This document shows, piece by piece, positions 8,671 through 16,965 of a stretch of DNA of 56,410 nucleotides. Position 1 is the stretch's first letter; each line of letters starts with the position of its first letter. A program made the position numbers and the translations under genes. The stretch comes from Tepidicaulis marinus (GTDB lineage: Bacteria > Pseudomonadota > Alphaproteobacteria > Parvibaculales > Parvibaculaceae): NCBI RefSeq assembly GCF_000739695.1, contig NZ_BBIO01000020.1, positions 1 through 56,410 on the forward strand, written 5' to 3'. The notes beneath the pieces were generated by a model. That model was not told the origin of the DNA and ran no database searches. It was given only the letters and a program-made list of their open reading frames with translations.

Positions 8671-9522
8671 ATGACCGACGAAGAAAGAGGTATTGCCGTG
8701 AGCCGCGAAGATATCCCCGGACCGCCGCCCGATACACCGCAAACCCGGTCGGCGGCTTACCGGCTCGGATTTCTCGATCCAGATTTCATGATGCGCGAGG
8801 AGCTGCGTCCTGTGCGCTTGCAGCTCGAACTGCTCAAGCCGGAGCTTCTCTTGGAAGAGCACGGCATCCGCTCGACCATCGTGGTCTTCGGTTCTGCGCG
8901 TGTCCCGGCGCCGGAGAAGGCCGAGGCTCATTGCCGCGAATGCGAGGAAAGCGGCGATGCGGTGGAAGCTGCCCGTGCGCGGCGCCGGGCCGCCAATAGC
9001 CGCTATTATGAAGAAGCACGGCGCTTTGCGCAGATGGTCTCCGAGGCTTCCCAGGAAGGGGCGATCAGCGATTATGTGATGGCGACGGGCGGCGGGCCCG
9101 GCATCATGGAGGCGGCGAACAGGGGCGCGCATGAGGCGGATGCCGATTCGATCGGCTTCAACATCGTGCTGCCGCGCGAGCAGGTGCCCAACCCTTATGT
9201 GCCGCCGGATTTATCCTTCCGTTTTCATTATTTCGCGCTGCGCAAGATGCATTTTCTGATGCGGGCCAAGGCGCTTGTCATCTTCCCGGGCGGTTTCGGC
9301 ACGCTGGACGAGCTTTTCGATGCGCTCACACTGATCCAGACGCAGAAGATGCCGCATATGCCGGTCATCCTGTTCGGCCGGGATTATTGGGACCGGGTTC
9401 TCAATTTCGATGTCATGGTCGAGGAGGGCATGATCACGGAGGCCGAGCGCAATCTCGTCTCTTACGTGGAAAGCGCGGAAGAAGCCTGGATGCAGATTCG
9501 CGTCTTTTACGGTGAGGCGTGA
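8671..9522 (+). CDS. LOG-family protein (TIGR00730-like, lysine-decarboxylase fold)
   Basis: A 283-aa protein with the Rossmann-like LOG fold. MATGGGPGIMEAANRGA and VIFPGGFGTLDELFDAL are the two signature motifs; the PGGxGTxxE motif is shared with cytokinin-activating phosphoribohydrolases and with nucleotide 5'-monophosphate nucleosidases. It is longer than the usual 190-aa LOG enzyme, with an N-terminal extension and a charged insertion (about residues 85-110). A GTG at 8698 has a better ribosome binding site (AGAGG seven bases upstream) than the ATG at 8671, so the protein may be nine residues shorter. Its last 16 bases overlap the end of the convergent LysR gene. Confidence 0.8.
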   Translation: MTDEERGIAVSREDIPGPPPDTPQTRSAAYRLGFLDPDFMMREELRPVRLQLELLKPELLLEEHGIRSTIVVFGSARVPAPEKAEAHCRECEESGDAVEAARARRRAANSRYYEEARRFAQMVSEASQEGAISDYVMATGGGPGIMEAANRGAHEADADSIGFNIVLPREQVPNPYVPPDLSFRFHYFALRKMHFLMRAKALVIFPGGFGTLDELFDALTLIQTQKMPHMPVILFGRDYWDRVLNFDVMVEEGMITEAERNLVSYVESAEEAWMQIRVFYGEA

Positions 9523-10445
9523 TAAGCGGCCTCTGTAATGTCCTTCAGCGCCGCGCGCAGCCATTGATGGCCGGGATCGGTATTCTGCGAGCTGTGCCAG
9601 CTTTGATAGAAATAGGATTTCGGCAGGTCCATCGGCACGGGCTTGAGCGTAAGATCGAGCAGCGGGGCAAAGCGCCGGGCGACACGGGCCGGCACCGTGG
9701 CGGCAAGGTCCGTCTCCGCCACCATGAAGAGCATGGATAAGAGCCGCGGCACCTCCACCGCAAAGTTGCGCTTGATGCCCTGGCGGCGGGCAAATTCATC
9801 GAATGTATGCACATAAGTGTGCGTGGGCGTCAGGCGCACATGGTCGAGCGCGGCATAAAGCTCGGCGGTTAATTCGTCTTTCGCATGGCGGTGCCCTGCC
9901 GCCATCACGCAGGTGATCCCGTCGGCAAAAATCTCTTCGCTCTCAAAGCCCGGCCGGTCGATGGGCATGCTGTCCCAGACGAGATCGACCGTGCCTTCTT
10001 TCAGCTCTTTTTCGAGCGTCGCGCCGGCCTGCGGTTGCAGCACGAGATGGGTGCCGGGGCCAAGGTCCCGCAGGCGCTTGACGAGGGCGGGCATCAGCAT
10101 CGCTTCCACATAGTCGCCGACGGCCAGCGTAAAAGTGCGGCTCGCCGTGGCCGGGTCGAAGCTGCTGCGCTCCTCCAGGCTCATGCGGATCGTCTCCAGC
10201 GCCTGATGGATTTGCGGGGCAAGGCTCTTCGCCCGCGGCGTCGGTGCCATGCCTTGGGCCGTGCGCACGAAAAGCGGGTCGCCCGTCAGGGCCCGCAGCC
10301 GGGAGAGCGCGTTGGAAATGGCCGGCTGCGTCATGCCGAGGCGGCTGGCCGCCCGCGTCATATGGCGCTCGGCCATGATGGCGTCGAATATTGTCAGGAG
10401 ATTGAGATCGACAGATCTTAAATTCATAGAATCAATAATACTCAT
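9507..10445 (-). CDS. LysR-type transcriptional regulator
   Basis: A 312-aa LysR regulator. The N-terminal winged helix-turn-helix shows DLNLLTIFDAIMAERHMTRA and MTQPAISNALSRLRALTGDPLF (about residues 12-55), followed by a PBP2-like effector domain to the end. NodD/LeuO-like features suggest activation by an aromatic or small organic ligand. Two starts are possible, ATG at 10443-10445 and 10425-10427; neither has a clear Shine-Dalgarno. It is divergent from the TauD-type dioxygenase across 71 bases. That gap holds TTCAATTGGAA (10453-10463) with a central CAATTG palindrome, a possible operator, so it probably controls the dioxygenase and itself. Confidence 0.85.
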   Translation of the reverse strand: MSIIDSMNLRSVDLNLLTIFDAIMAERHMTRAASRLGMTQPAISNALSRLRALTGDPLFVRTAQGMAPTPRAKSLAPQIHQALETIRMSLEERSSFDPATASRTFTLAVGDYVEAMLMPALVKRLRDLGPGTHLVLQPQAGATLEKELKEGTVDLVWDSMPIDRPGFESEEIFADGITCVMAAGHRHAKDELTAELYAALDHVRLTPTHTYVHTFDEFARRQGIKRNFAVEVPRLLSMLFMVAETDLAATVPARVARRFAPLLDLTLKPVPMDLPKSYFYQSWHSSQNTDPGHQWLRAALKDITEAAYHASP

Positions 10446-10516
10446 ACAAAACTTCAATTGGAATGATAAAACTGGACGAGGCAGCATGAAACCGGTTGGA
10501 GAGCCGGGAGGACATC

Positions 10517-11359
10517 ATGCAAAACGCCCCATTCGAAACCGTGCCCATGAACCCCGTCATCGGGGCGGAAATTCACGGGCTGGACCTGTCAAAACCGCTG
10601 GGTGAGCGCACCGTTGCCGGGATCAAGCAGGCGCTGCTCGATCATCAGGTGATCTTTTTCCGCGGCCAGGAGCTCGACCCGGACAGCCATATGCGCCTTG
10701 CGGGCATTTTCGGCGAGCTGGAGCCCCCGCATCCGATTTTCCCGAAAATCGAAAGCCATCCGCAAATAGCCGTGCTGGAAAATGACGAGAACCGGCCGCC
10801 GGAAACGAATATCTGGCACACGGATGTCACCTGGCGCGACAAGCCGCCGCTCGGCTCGGTGCTTTACGGCGCGGAAATTCCCGTTTCCGGCGGCGACACG
10901 ATGTGGGCAAGCATGACCGCGCTTTACGAGGCGCTCTCCCCTTCCATGCAGAAAATGCTGGAAGGCCTGCGCGCCGTGCATTCCATCGCGGTCTTCGCGA
11001 ACTCGGGTAATTACGAGACCTCGCAGGATGCGGAAAAAATGATGGACGTGCTGAAGCTCTATCCCCCGCAATCCCATCCCGTGATCCGCACGCACCCGGA
11101 GACCGGCAAGAAGGCGCTCTTCGTCAATTCCACCTTTACGACTCATATCGAAGGGCTGCCGCTCGATGAAAGCGCGGCGATTCTCAAATTCCTCTATGAG
11201 AAGGTCAAAACGCCGGAATTTCAGGTGCGCTTTAAATGGGAAAAGGGCTCGGTCGCGATCTGGGACAACCGGGCAACCCAGCACTACGCCGTGGCGGATT
11301 ATTATCCGCAATACCGGCGCATGCACCGCATCACCATCAATGGGGATGTGCCTTACTGA
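10517..11359 (+). CDS. TauD/TfdA-family Fe(II)/2-oxoglutarate dioxygenase
   Basis: A 280-aa non-haem iron dioxygenase. The facial triad is visible: H101 and D103 in WHTDVTW and H256 in NRATQHYAV; R271 near RRMHRITI would hold 2-oxoglutarate. IFFRGQ and GGDTMWASM are typical TauD segments. The family releases sulfite from taurine or alkyl sulfonates/sulfates or opens aryloxyacetates; which substrate applies cannot be told. The start at 10517 is set by GGGAGG a few bases upstream. A divergent LysR gene probably regulates it. It is followed by a hairpin terminator. Confidence 0.85.
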   Translation: MQNAPFETVPMNPVIGAEIHGLDLSKPLGERTVAGIKQALLDHQVIFFRGQELDPDSHMRLAGIFGELEPPHPIFPKIESHPQIAVLENDENRPPETNIWHTDVTWRDKPPLGSVLYGAEIPVSGGDTMWASMTALYEALSPSMQKMLEGLRAVHSIAVFANSGNYETSQDAEKMMDVLKLYPPQSHPVIRTHPETGKKALFVNSTFTTHIEGLPLDESAAILKFLYEKVKTPEFQVRFKWEKGSVAIWDNRATQHYAVADYYPQYRRMHRITINGDVPY

Positions 11360-11372
11360 GAGCCAGGGTTTT

Positions 11373-11407
11373 GGGCGCCGCACGGGTAAACCGCGCGGGC
11401 GCCCCTT
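11373..11407 (+). terminator. Hairpin terminator after the dioxygenase
   Basis: GGGCGCC (11373-11379) pairs with GGCGCCC (11398-11404), with an inner CGG/CCG pairing, followed by a short CTTT tract. Confidence 0.6.
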
Positions 11408-11447
11408 TCGTAGAAGCTTGCAGTGATTTCAACTGCGAGCCGACACG

Positions 11448-12908
11448 ATGGTTAAGTCCCCCGACGCCGCCGCCCGGCCTGCCTCCCCAGCCATTATGTG
11501 GTTCCGGCAGGACCTGCGCCTGAAAGACAATCCGGCGCTCCGGGCGGCGGCTCACAGCGGCACGCCGCTTCTTTGCATTTTCATTCTGGATGAAGAAGTG
11601 ATGCGGCTGGGCGGCGCCTCGCGCTGGTGGCTGCATCATTCCCTTGCCGCGCTTGGCGCGGCGCTTGAAAAGCACGGCGTGCCGCTGCTGTTAAAGCGCG
11701 GGGCTGCCGGTCCCATTCTCGAAGAGCTTGCCGCGGAAACAGGTGCCCGCGCGCTTTACTGGAACCGCTGCTATGAGCCCGCCGCCATTGCGCGGGATAA
11801 AAAAATAAAAGACGCGATGAAAGAAAAGGGCTTGGAGGTAAAGAGCTTCAACGCCGCGCTTCTGTGCGAGCCGTGGGAGATTGCGACGAAGACGGGTGAG
11901 CCTTTCAAAGTCTTCACGCCTTTCTGGAAAGCGCTGCAGCAGAAAACCATTCCCGCACCCCTGCCTGCGCCGGAAGAACTGGTGGCGGGTCCCAAAGTAG
12001 AGGACGAGGCGCTTGAAACCTTCGCGCTGCTCCCGTCAAAGCCCGATTGGGCGGGCGGCCTCAAAGAAGCCTGGCAGCCGGGAGAGGAAGGCGCGCGGGC
12101 GCGGCTTGCCGCCTTTCTGGATGAGCATTTGCGGGAGTATCCGGCCAAACGCGACTTGCCTGCGCAGCCCGCCACCTCGCGTCTTTCGCCGCATCTGCAT
12201 TGGGGGGAGATCGGTCCCAGGCAGGTCTGGTCGGCGACGGAGGCGGCTTTTGCCTCCGATGCCATGCAAACGAAATCGGGCACGGCATTCCTGCGCGAGC
12301 TCGCCTGGCGGGATTTCTCCCACAATCTTCTCTATCACTGGCCCTCGCTTGAGAGCGAAAACTGGAAGAGCGCCTTCGATGCCTTTCCCTGGGCAAAGGA
12401 TGAGAAAGGCTTCAAAGCCTGGTGCGCGGGCAAGACCGGCTATCCCATTGTCGATGCGGGCATGCGCGAGCTTTGGCACACGGGCTGGATGCATAACCGT
12501 GTGCGCATGATTGCCGCTTCTTTTCTAATCAAGGATTTGCTGGTGCATTGGAAGGAAGGGGCGGACTGGTTCTGGGATACGCTGGCCGATGCCGACCTTG
12601 CCAATAATTATGCAAGCTGGCAGTGGGTGGCAGGTTCGGGCGCCGATGCCTCGCCCTATTTCCGCATCTTCAATCCGGTGCTTCAGAGTGAAAAGTTCGA
12701 TCCCAAGGGTGCTTATATCCGCAAATGGGTGCCGGAGCTTGCCGGGCTCGATGACAAACACATTCACCGGCCCTGGGAAGCGCCGGAAGCGGCACTTGAA
12801 AAAGCAGGCATCAAGATCGGGCGCGATTATCCCGCCCCCGTCGTCGATCATTTCGAGGCGCGGGACAGGGCGCTCGAAGCCTATCAGGCGGTCAAGCGCG
12901 TTTCCTGA
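11448..12908 (+). CDS. phrB: Deoxyribodipyrimidine photolyase (CPD photolyase)
   Basis: A 486-aa cryptochrome/photolyase-family enzyme that repairs cyclobutane pyrimidine dimers with blue light. The N-terminal antenna domain starts IMWFRQDLRLKDNPAL. The C-terminal FAD domain shows TSRLSPHLHWGEIGPRQVW, FLRELAWRDFSHNLLYHWP, GKTGYPIVDAGMRELWHTGWMHNRVRM and NYASWQWVAGSGADASPYFR, the FAD- and lesion-binding hallmarks of class I photolyases. Length is normal. Its 3' end overlaps the convergent SDR gene by 17 bases. Confidence 0.93.
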   Translation: MVKSPDAAARPASPAIMWFRQDLRLKDNPALRAAAHSGTPLLCIFILDEEVMRLGGASRWWLHHSLAALGAALEKHGVPLLLKRGAAGPILEELAAETGARALYWNRCYEPAAIARDKKIKDAMKEKGLEVKSFNAALLCEPWEIATKTGEPFKVFTPFWKALQQKTIPAPLPAPEELVAGPKVEDEALETFALLPSKPDWAGGLKEAWQPGEEGARARLAAFLDEHLREYPAKRDLPAQPATSRLSPHLHWGEIGPRQVWSATEAAFASDAMQTKSGTAFLRELAWRDFSHNLLYHWPSLESENWKSAFDAFPWAKDEKGFKAWCAGKTGYPIVDAGMRELWHTGWMHNRVRMIAASFLIKDLLVHWKEGADWFWDTLADADLANNYASWQWVAGSGADASPYFRIFNPVLQSEKFDPKGAYIRKWVPELAGLDDKHIHRPWEAPEAALEKAGIKIGRDYPAPVVDHFEARDRALEAYQAVKRVS

Positions 12909-13725
12909 GCGCTTTTGCTTTTGGCGGTCGCAGCGTTTGTGCCGCGCCGGGTTTTTCCTTCGGAATAGCGCGCGCCGTCAGTTTCAAGGCAAGCGAGGCG
13001 GGCAGAAGGCGCAGCACCTTCATGATCCGCCCGAAAATCTTCGGAAACATGATCTCGAATTTCTCGCTTTGCAGCCCCTTATAAAAAGCGCGCGCCGCCT
13101 CGTCCGCTTCCATCAGGAAGGGCATGGGAAATTCGTTCTTATCCGTCAGCGGTGTTTTTACGAAACCCGGATTGACGACTTGCACCTTGATGCCGCTGCG
13201 CTTCAGATCCGGCTGCAGGGCTTCGGCCATATTCACGATGCCGGCTTTCGTCGCTCCGTAAATGGCGGCGGTGGGAAGGCCCCGGTAGCTCGACATCGAG
13301 GCAACAAAAGCAAGATGCCCGGCTTTACGTTCCAGGAAGAAAGGCAGCACGGCGGCAAGGCAATTGGCGGTGCCTTTCAGATTGACGTCAATGAGCGTGC
13401 CTGCGGCCTCTGCGGTAATCTCTTCGGCCAGCATCGGGTGATGGGTGCCGGCATTGAAGACGGCAAGATCGATGGGCCCGAATTCCTTTTCGATGCGCTC
13501 CACCCCCGCTTTCACGCTTGCCGCGTCGGTGGTGTCGAGCGGCACGGGTAATATCCGGCCGAGATAACCGCGCGCTTCGGCGGCAACGGCTGCAAGCTCC
13601 TCGGCGCGCCGCGCGCTGATCGCAACGTTCCAGCCTTCCTGTACCATGAGCAGGGCGAGCTCCCGGCCAAGGCCCGAACTTGCGCCGGTAATCCATGCGA
13701 TTTTTCTTTGCGTTTCGCTATTCAT
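12892..13725 (-). CDS. Short-chain dehydrogenase/reductase
   Basis: A 277-aa classical SDR. TGASSGLG near residue 14 is the glycine-rich NAD(P) motif, FNAGTHH follows the NAG position, and the catalytic set is S in VASMSSY with YGATK. PGFVKTPLT is the typical post-catalytic segment. The C-terminal basic helix-rich tail (from about residue 235) resembles SDRs that associate with membranes. Substrate unknown. The start ATG overlaps the stop of the upstream DUF6134 gene (ATGA in the opposite order, CTATGA), so the two genes are translationally coupled. Confidence 0.85.
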   Translation of the reverse strand: MNSETQRKIAWITGASSGLGRELALLMVQEGWNVAISARRAEELAAVAAEARGYLGRILPVPLDTTDAASVKAGVERIEKEFGPIDLAVFNAGTHHPMLAEEITAEAAGTLIDVNLKGTANCLAAVLPFFLERKAGHLAFVASMSSYRGLPTAAIYGATKAGIVNMAEALQPDLKRSGIKVQVVNPGFVKTPLTDKNEFPMPFLMEADEAARAFYKGLQSEKFEIMFPKIFGRIMKVLRLLPASLALKLTARAIPKEKPGAAQTLRPPKAKALRKRA

Positions 13726-14450
13726 AGCGGGCCACCTTCTGCATTTCGGGCCACCTTCTGCATTTTGGGATAGTCGAGCGCATTGACCGCATAAGCTATG
13801 GAGCGGCCCTTCGCGTTGAAGGCAATGTTGAGCAGCGTGCCTTCCTCGCCGTACCAAAGATCGAGCTTGAGATCGCCGGTCACTGTGTAGCGCTCGGCAC
13901 TCTTTGCCCCTTGCGGCAATTGCAGCACCTCTTCCCCCGCCTTTGCGCTTTTCACCTCGATCAGGCGGCCGCGCTGGGTGTCGAGCAGCTGCGTCTTTTC
14001 CGTCGTCTCGGGGCGCCAATAGCTGGTGGGCAAAATGCCGGCAGGGGCGGTGAATGAGCCCGATGGACCTTCAACGGCAAGGCCTTCTTCGCTCGCTTTG
14101 GCGCTTACTTCGTAAAGCGTGCCGTCATCGTCGGTTTTCGTTTCGAGCGAGATAAGCCGGCCGTCTTTCCAGATCTCGTGGTTTTCATGGGCGTATCTGA
14201 AAAAAGTGATGGGCCCGAATGAAACCTCGATATCGATATTGATATGGACGTGCAGCTCATCGCCGATCTCTTCAAAGGCGATCGTGTGACGGCCGACATC
14301 GCGCCCGTCCATCTCGATGGCGAAATCATAGGCAGGGGGAAGGGCGCCGGGCTCCTTTGCCGCCTGCGCAGGGGAAATTTGCAGCAGAAAAACGGTCAGA
14401 AAAGTTAATACTAACTTCTGAGCACCTGGGCTTGCGGGAAAGCGGCGCAT
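13722..14450 (-). CDS. DUF6134 family exported protein
   Basis: A 242-aa protein with an N-terminal signal peptide (hydrophobic core LVLTFLTVFLLQ, cleavage after PAQA). The mature part looks like a beta-rich lipid-binding-type fold, with YDFAIEMDGRDVGRHTIAFE and FFRYAHENHEIWKDGRLISL, as in DUF6134 proteins. I chose the ATG at 14448-14450 because AGGAG lies seven bases ahead; an ATG six codons upstream lacks one. The last residues (NAEGGPL) result from a 19-base tandem duplication at 13729-13766; without it the frame would end KMQKVARYE. It is the first gene of a two-gene unit with the SDR. Confidence 0.7.
   Translation of the reverse strand: MRRFPASPGAQKLVLTFLTVFLLQISPAQAAKEPGALPPAYDFAIEMDGRDVGRHTIAFEEIGDELHVHINIDIEVSFGPITFFRYAHENHEIWKDGRLISLETKTDDDGTLYEVSAKASEEGLAVEGPSGSFTAPAGILPTSYWRPETTEKTQLLDTQRGRLIEVKSAKAGEEVLQLPQGAKSAERYTVTGDLKLDLWYGEEGTLLNIAFNAKGRSIAYAVNALDYPKMQKVARNAEGGPL
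13729..13766. repeat. 19-base tandem duplication in the DUF6134 3' end
   Basis: The unit gggccaccttctgcattt plus one base occurs twice, at 13729-13747 and 13748-13766, differing only in the last base. Because 19 is not a multiple of three, the duplication shifts the last codons of the DUF6134 gene and changes its overlap with the next gene. Confidence 0.9.
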
Positions 14451-14631
14451 ATGGGGGCTCCTGAACATGATGTTAGGTTTACGTGTCCATCCCCCTTCCG
14501 GTTCACTTTGGTCCCTTTGCCGCGCAATTGGCGTTCAGATGACAAAGATCAATCGCCCCGCCATTGATTTCGGTTAAGCTACCCTTAGCTCCTATAGAGG
14601 GGTTCTTATCAAGGCCAGGAAGGAGATCGCC

Positions 14632-14997
14632 ATGCAAGCAACCGTCGAAGTTGTGTTCGATCATCTGGATGCATCCGAAGCGTTGCGTGAACGCATTCAT
14701 GAAGAGGTAGAAGCGCTGGAGAAAATTTTCGGGCGCTTCACGAGTTGCCGCGTTGTGGTGGCGACCCCTCCCGGACAAAAACATAAACCCGGTCCTTTCA
14801 CCGCCCGGTTGCAGATCAATCTCCCCGGCGGCAAGCAAGTCATTATCGATGGTGCGCATTCGCCCGAAAAAGCCCATGACGACCCGCAAGTGGCCGTGCA
14901 TCACGCCTTTCTGGCGGCCAAACGGCAAATGAAGGACGCGGTCGATAAAATGCAAGGCAAGGTCAAAAGCCACGAGACTTCGACACCTCTGGCATAA
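14632..14997 (+). CDS. Ribosome hibernation/stress factor of the RaiA-HPF family
   Basis: A 121-aa protein with the S30AE (RaiA/HPF) fold: MQATVEVVFDHLDASEALRERIHEEVEALEKIFGRFTSCRVVV matches the beta-alpha opening of the family, and a second helix carries basic residues (FLAAKRQMKDAVDKMQGKV). Such proteins bind the 30S decoding centre and silence ribosomes in starvation. It lacks the long C-terminal dimerisation domain of long HPF, so it is a short form. AAGGAGA precedes the ATG. A weak FNR-like site, TTGAT-TTCG-GTTAA, lies at 14564-14577. Confidence 0.78.
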   Translation: MQATVEVVFDHLDASEALRERIHEEVEALEKIFGRFTSCRVVVATPPGQKHKPGPFTARLQINLPGGKQVIIDGAHSPEKAHDDPQVAVHHAFLAAKRQMKDAVDKMQGKVKSHETSTPLA

Positions 14998-15135
14998 TCG
15001 TGATGAAGTCTCCCTTCTTTTCACGTTAAACTTCTATGCAAGTCCGGTCTGCCCCCAAGGCGGCCGGCACTTGCTGCCGGGCCATCTCCGGCGCAAGCTG
15101 AAAAGAAACGCAAAAGCGAAAACAGGGAGGAGCCG

Positions 15136-16041
15136 GTGAAAGTTCTCAGAACGCCGGATGCATGTTTCGAGGGGCTGGAGGATTATCCCTTCACACCGCA
15201 TTATCATGAATTCAAGGATGCGGACGGTACGCCGCTGCGTCTGCATTATGTGGAAGAAGGACCGAAAGACGCCGCCCCCGTGCTCCTGATGCATGGCGAG
15301 CCCTCCTGGTCGTTCCTTTACCGGCATATGGTGAGGGGGCTTGCGGAAAAGGGGCACCGGGTGCTCGCGCCCGATCTCATCGGTTTTGGCAAGTCGGACA
15401 AACCCGCCGAGCAGGAAGATTATACGTTCGAGCGCCATGTCGCCTGGATGAGCGATTGGCTGACCGGGCTCGACCTGAAAAACATCACGCTTTTCTGTCA
15501 GGATTGGGGCGGGCTCATCGGCCTGCGTCTCGTGGCGGCGTTTCCTGAGCGTTTCGCCCGCGTCGTCGTTGCCAATACCGGCCTTCCCATCGGCACGGGC
15601 TGGAGCGAAGCCTTCAAACAGTGGCTCGATTTCAGCCAGAGCACGCCGGTCCTGCCGGTCGCCGATATCGTGAATGGCGGAAGCGTGCGCGATTTTTCAG
15701 AGGCTGATAAGAAAGCCTATGACGCGCCGTTCCCGGATGAAAGTTTCAAGGCGGGCGCGCGGCGCTTCCCGGCGCTTGTCCCCATCACGCCCGAACATCC
15801 CTCGGTTGAGGAAAACAAGGCTGCTTGGAAAGTGCTCGAAGCCTTCGAGAAACCGTTCCTGACGGCGTTCTCCGATCAGGACCCGGTGACGAAAGGCGGG
15901 GATAAAATTTTCCAGGAGCGGGTGCCGGGCGCCAAAGGTCAGCCCCATGTCACGATCGAGGGCGGCGGCCACTTCCTTCAGGAAGACAAGCCCGCCGAGC
16001 TGGTGGAGCTGATCGACGGGTTTATCAAGCGCACCGCTTGA
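15136..16041 (+). CDS. Haloalkane dehalogenase (HLD-I type alpha/beta hydrolase)
   Basis: A 301-aa alpha/beta hydrolase that would hydrolyse carbon-halogen bonds to alcohols. [11 protein letters not shown] carries the oxyanion/halide region, CQDWGG holds the nucleophile D123 with the halide-stabilising W124, FSDQDPVT holds the catalytic acid (D247 or D249), and GGGHFLQED holds the base H279. This arrangement, with the acid in the late position and a cap domain between about 150 and 220, fits the HLD-I (DhlA/DmbB-like) branch. The start is GTG with AGGGAGG upstream. A strong terminator follows. Function as a dehalogenase is inferred from motifs; some relatives act on other substrates. Confidence 0.85.
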   Translation: MKVLRTPDACFEGLEDYPFTPHYHEFKDADGTPLRLHYVEEGPKDAAPVLLMHGEPSWSFLYRHMVRGLAEKGHRVLAPDLIGFGKSDKPAEQEDYTFERHVAWMSDWLTGLDLKNITLFCQDWGGLIGLRLVAAFPERFARVVVANTGLPIGTGWSEAFKQWLDFSQSTPVLPVADIVNGGSVRDFSEADKKAYDAPFPDESFKAGARRFPALVPITPEHPSVEENKAAWKVLEAFEKPFLTAFSDQDPVTKGGDKIFQERVPGAKGQPHVTIEGGGHFLQEDKPAELVELIDGFIKRTA

Positions 16042-16059
16042 CCATTTTCTGTCTCGTAG

Positions 16060-16090
16060 AAAAAAGGCGCCGAACCCTGGCGCCTTTTTT
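16060..16090. terminator. Bidirectional rho-independent terminator
   Basis: GGCGCC (16066-16071), a seven-base loop and GGCGCC (16079-16084), with six A on one side and six T on the other. It serves both the dehalogenase and the convergent universal stress protein gene. Confidence 0.92.
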
Positions 16091-16102
16091 ATGTCTGCTG
16101 CC

Positions 16103-16957
16103 TTAGCGGAAAAGCAGGATCGGCACTTTGCAGGAGCGGATCATTTCCGTCGTCGTGCTGCCGATAATGAGGTTGCGGATACGTGAGTGGCCATAGGCGC
16201 CCATGACGACGAGGTCGATCTTGTCGCTTGCCACTTTATCCGCGATCACGCTGTCCGCCTGGCCGGGAAGAATGGCGTGTTCGGTCTCAAGGCCCGCCGC
16301 GCGCAATTGATGAGCGGCATCTTCAAGCCGGCGCCGGTTCTCGTCCGTCTCGGTGCCCACGGTCAACAGCGTGCAATGGAGACCTTTGAAAAGATCGCTT
16401 TCGGCAATGTAATTGATGGCTTTAAGGGCGCTCGGACCGCCGTCGAAAGCCACGAGAATACGGCCGATGGGCTGAAAGGCGCGGGCGGCAACGAGCACCG
16501 GCCTCTGGCTGGCCCGCACCACGCGTTCCAGGTTCGAGCCGAGATGCAGCGTGGCAAAATCCGCCGCCTCGCCGCGCTTGCCGATGACGATGAGATCGGC
16601 ATCTTTTTCGAATTCCTGAACCGTCTCCACTACATCACCGTGGCGCAGTTTGACGGCAGCTTCGCGCACGCCGTCTTCTTCCAGGCGCTTGCGGGCCTCG
16701 TCGAGGATGAGCCGGCCGCGGCGCTGGGCGAAGCGGGACTTCTGCTCGTCGAGCTCGGCAAGCTCGGCAAGCAATGTGTCGCGCGCATCGGCATCGAGGC
16801 TGCCGCTGAAATCGGCTGTGCTGCTGGCCACATCCCGCCGGCCGAGCACATGAAAGAGCTCCACCTCAGCGCCTGTGCGCCGGGAAACCCAGGCGGCGTG
16901 ATCGCAGACACTGCGCGAATAGACCGATCCGTCGATCAGGGCCATGAGTTTTTTCAT
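16103..16957 (-). CDS. Universal stress protein with two UspA domains
   Basis: A 284-aa tandem UspA protein. Domain 1 starts MKKLMALIDGSVYSRSVC and contains VIGKRGEAADFATLHLGS; domain 2 (from about residue 165) contains VMGAYGHSRIRNLIIGST, an exact G-2x-G-9x-G(S/T) ATP-binding motif. Domain 1 has ten residues in the spacer. Tandem Usps act in stress adaptation, often under low oxygen or energy limitation. GGGGGAAAA precedes the ATG. It lies 8 bases after the SulP transporter gene, so the two form one transcription unit. Confidence 0.85.
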   Translation of the reverse strand: MKKLMALIDGSVYSRSVCDHAAWVSRRTGAEVELFHVLGRRDVASSTADFSGSLDADARDTLLAELAELDEQKSRFAQRRGRLILDEARKRLEEDGVREAAVKLRHGDVVETVQEFEKDADLIVIGKRGEAADFATLHLGSNLERVVRASQRPVLVAARAFQPIGRILVAFDGGPSALKAINYIAESDLFKGLHCTLLTVGTETDENRRRLEDAAHQLRAAGLETEHAILPGQADSVIADKVASDKIDLVVMGAYGHSRIRNLIIGSTTTEMIRSCKVPILLFR

Positions 16958-16965
16958 TTTTCCCC

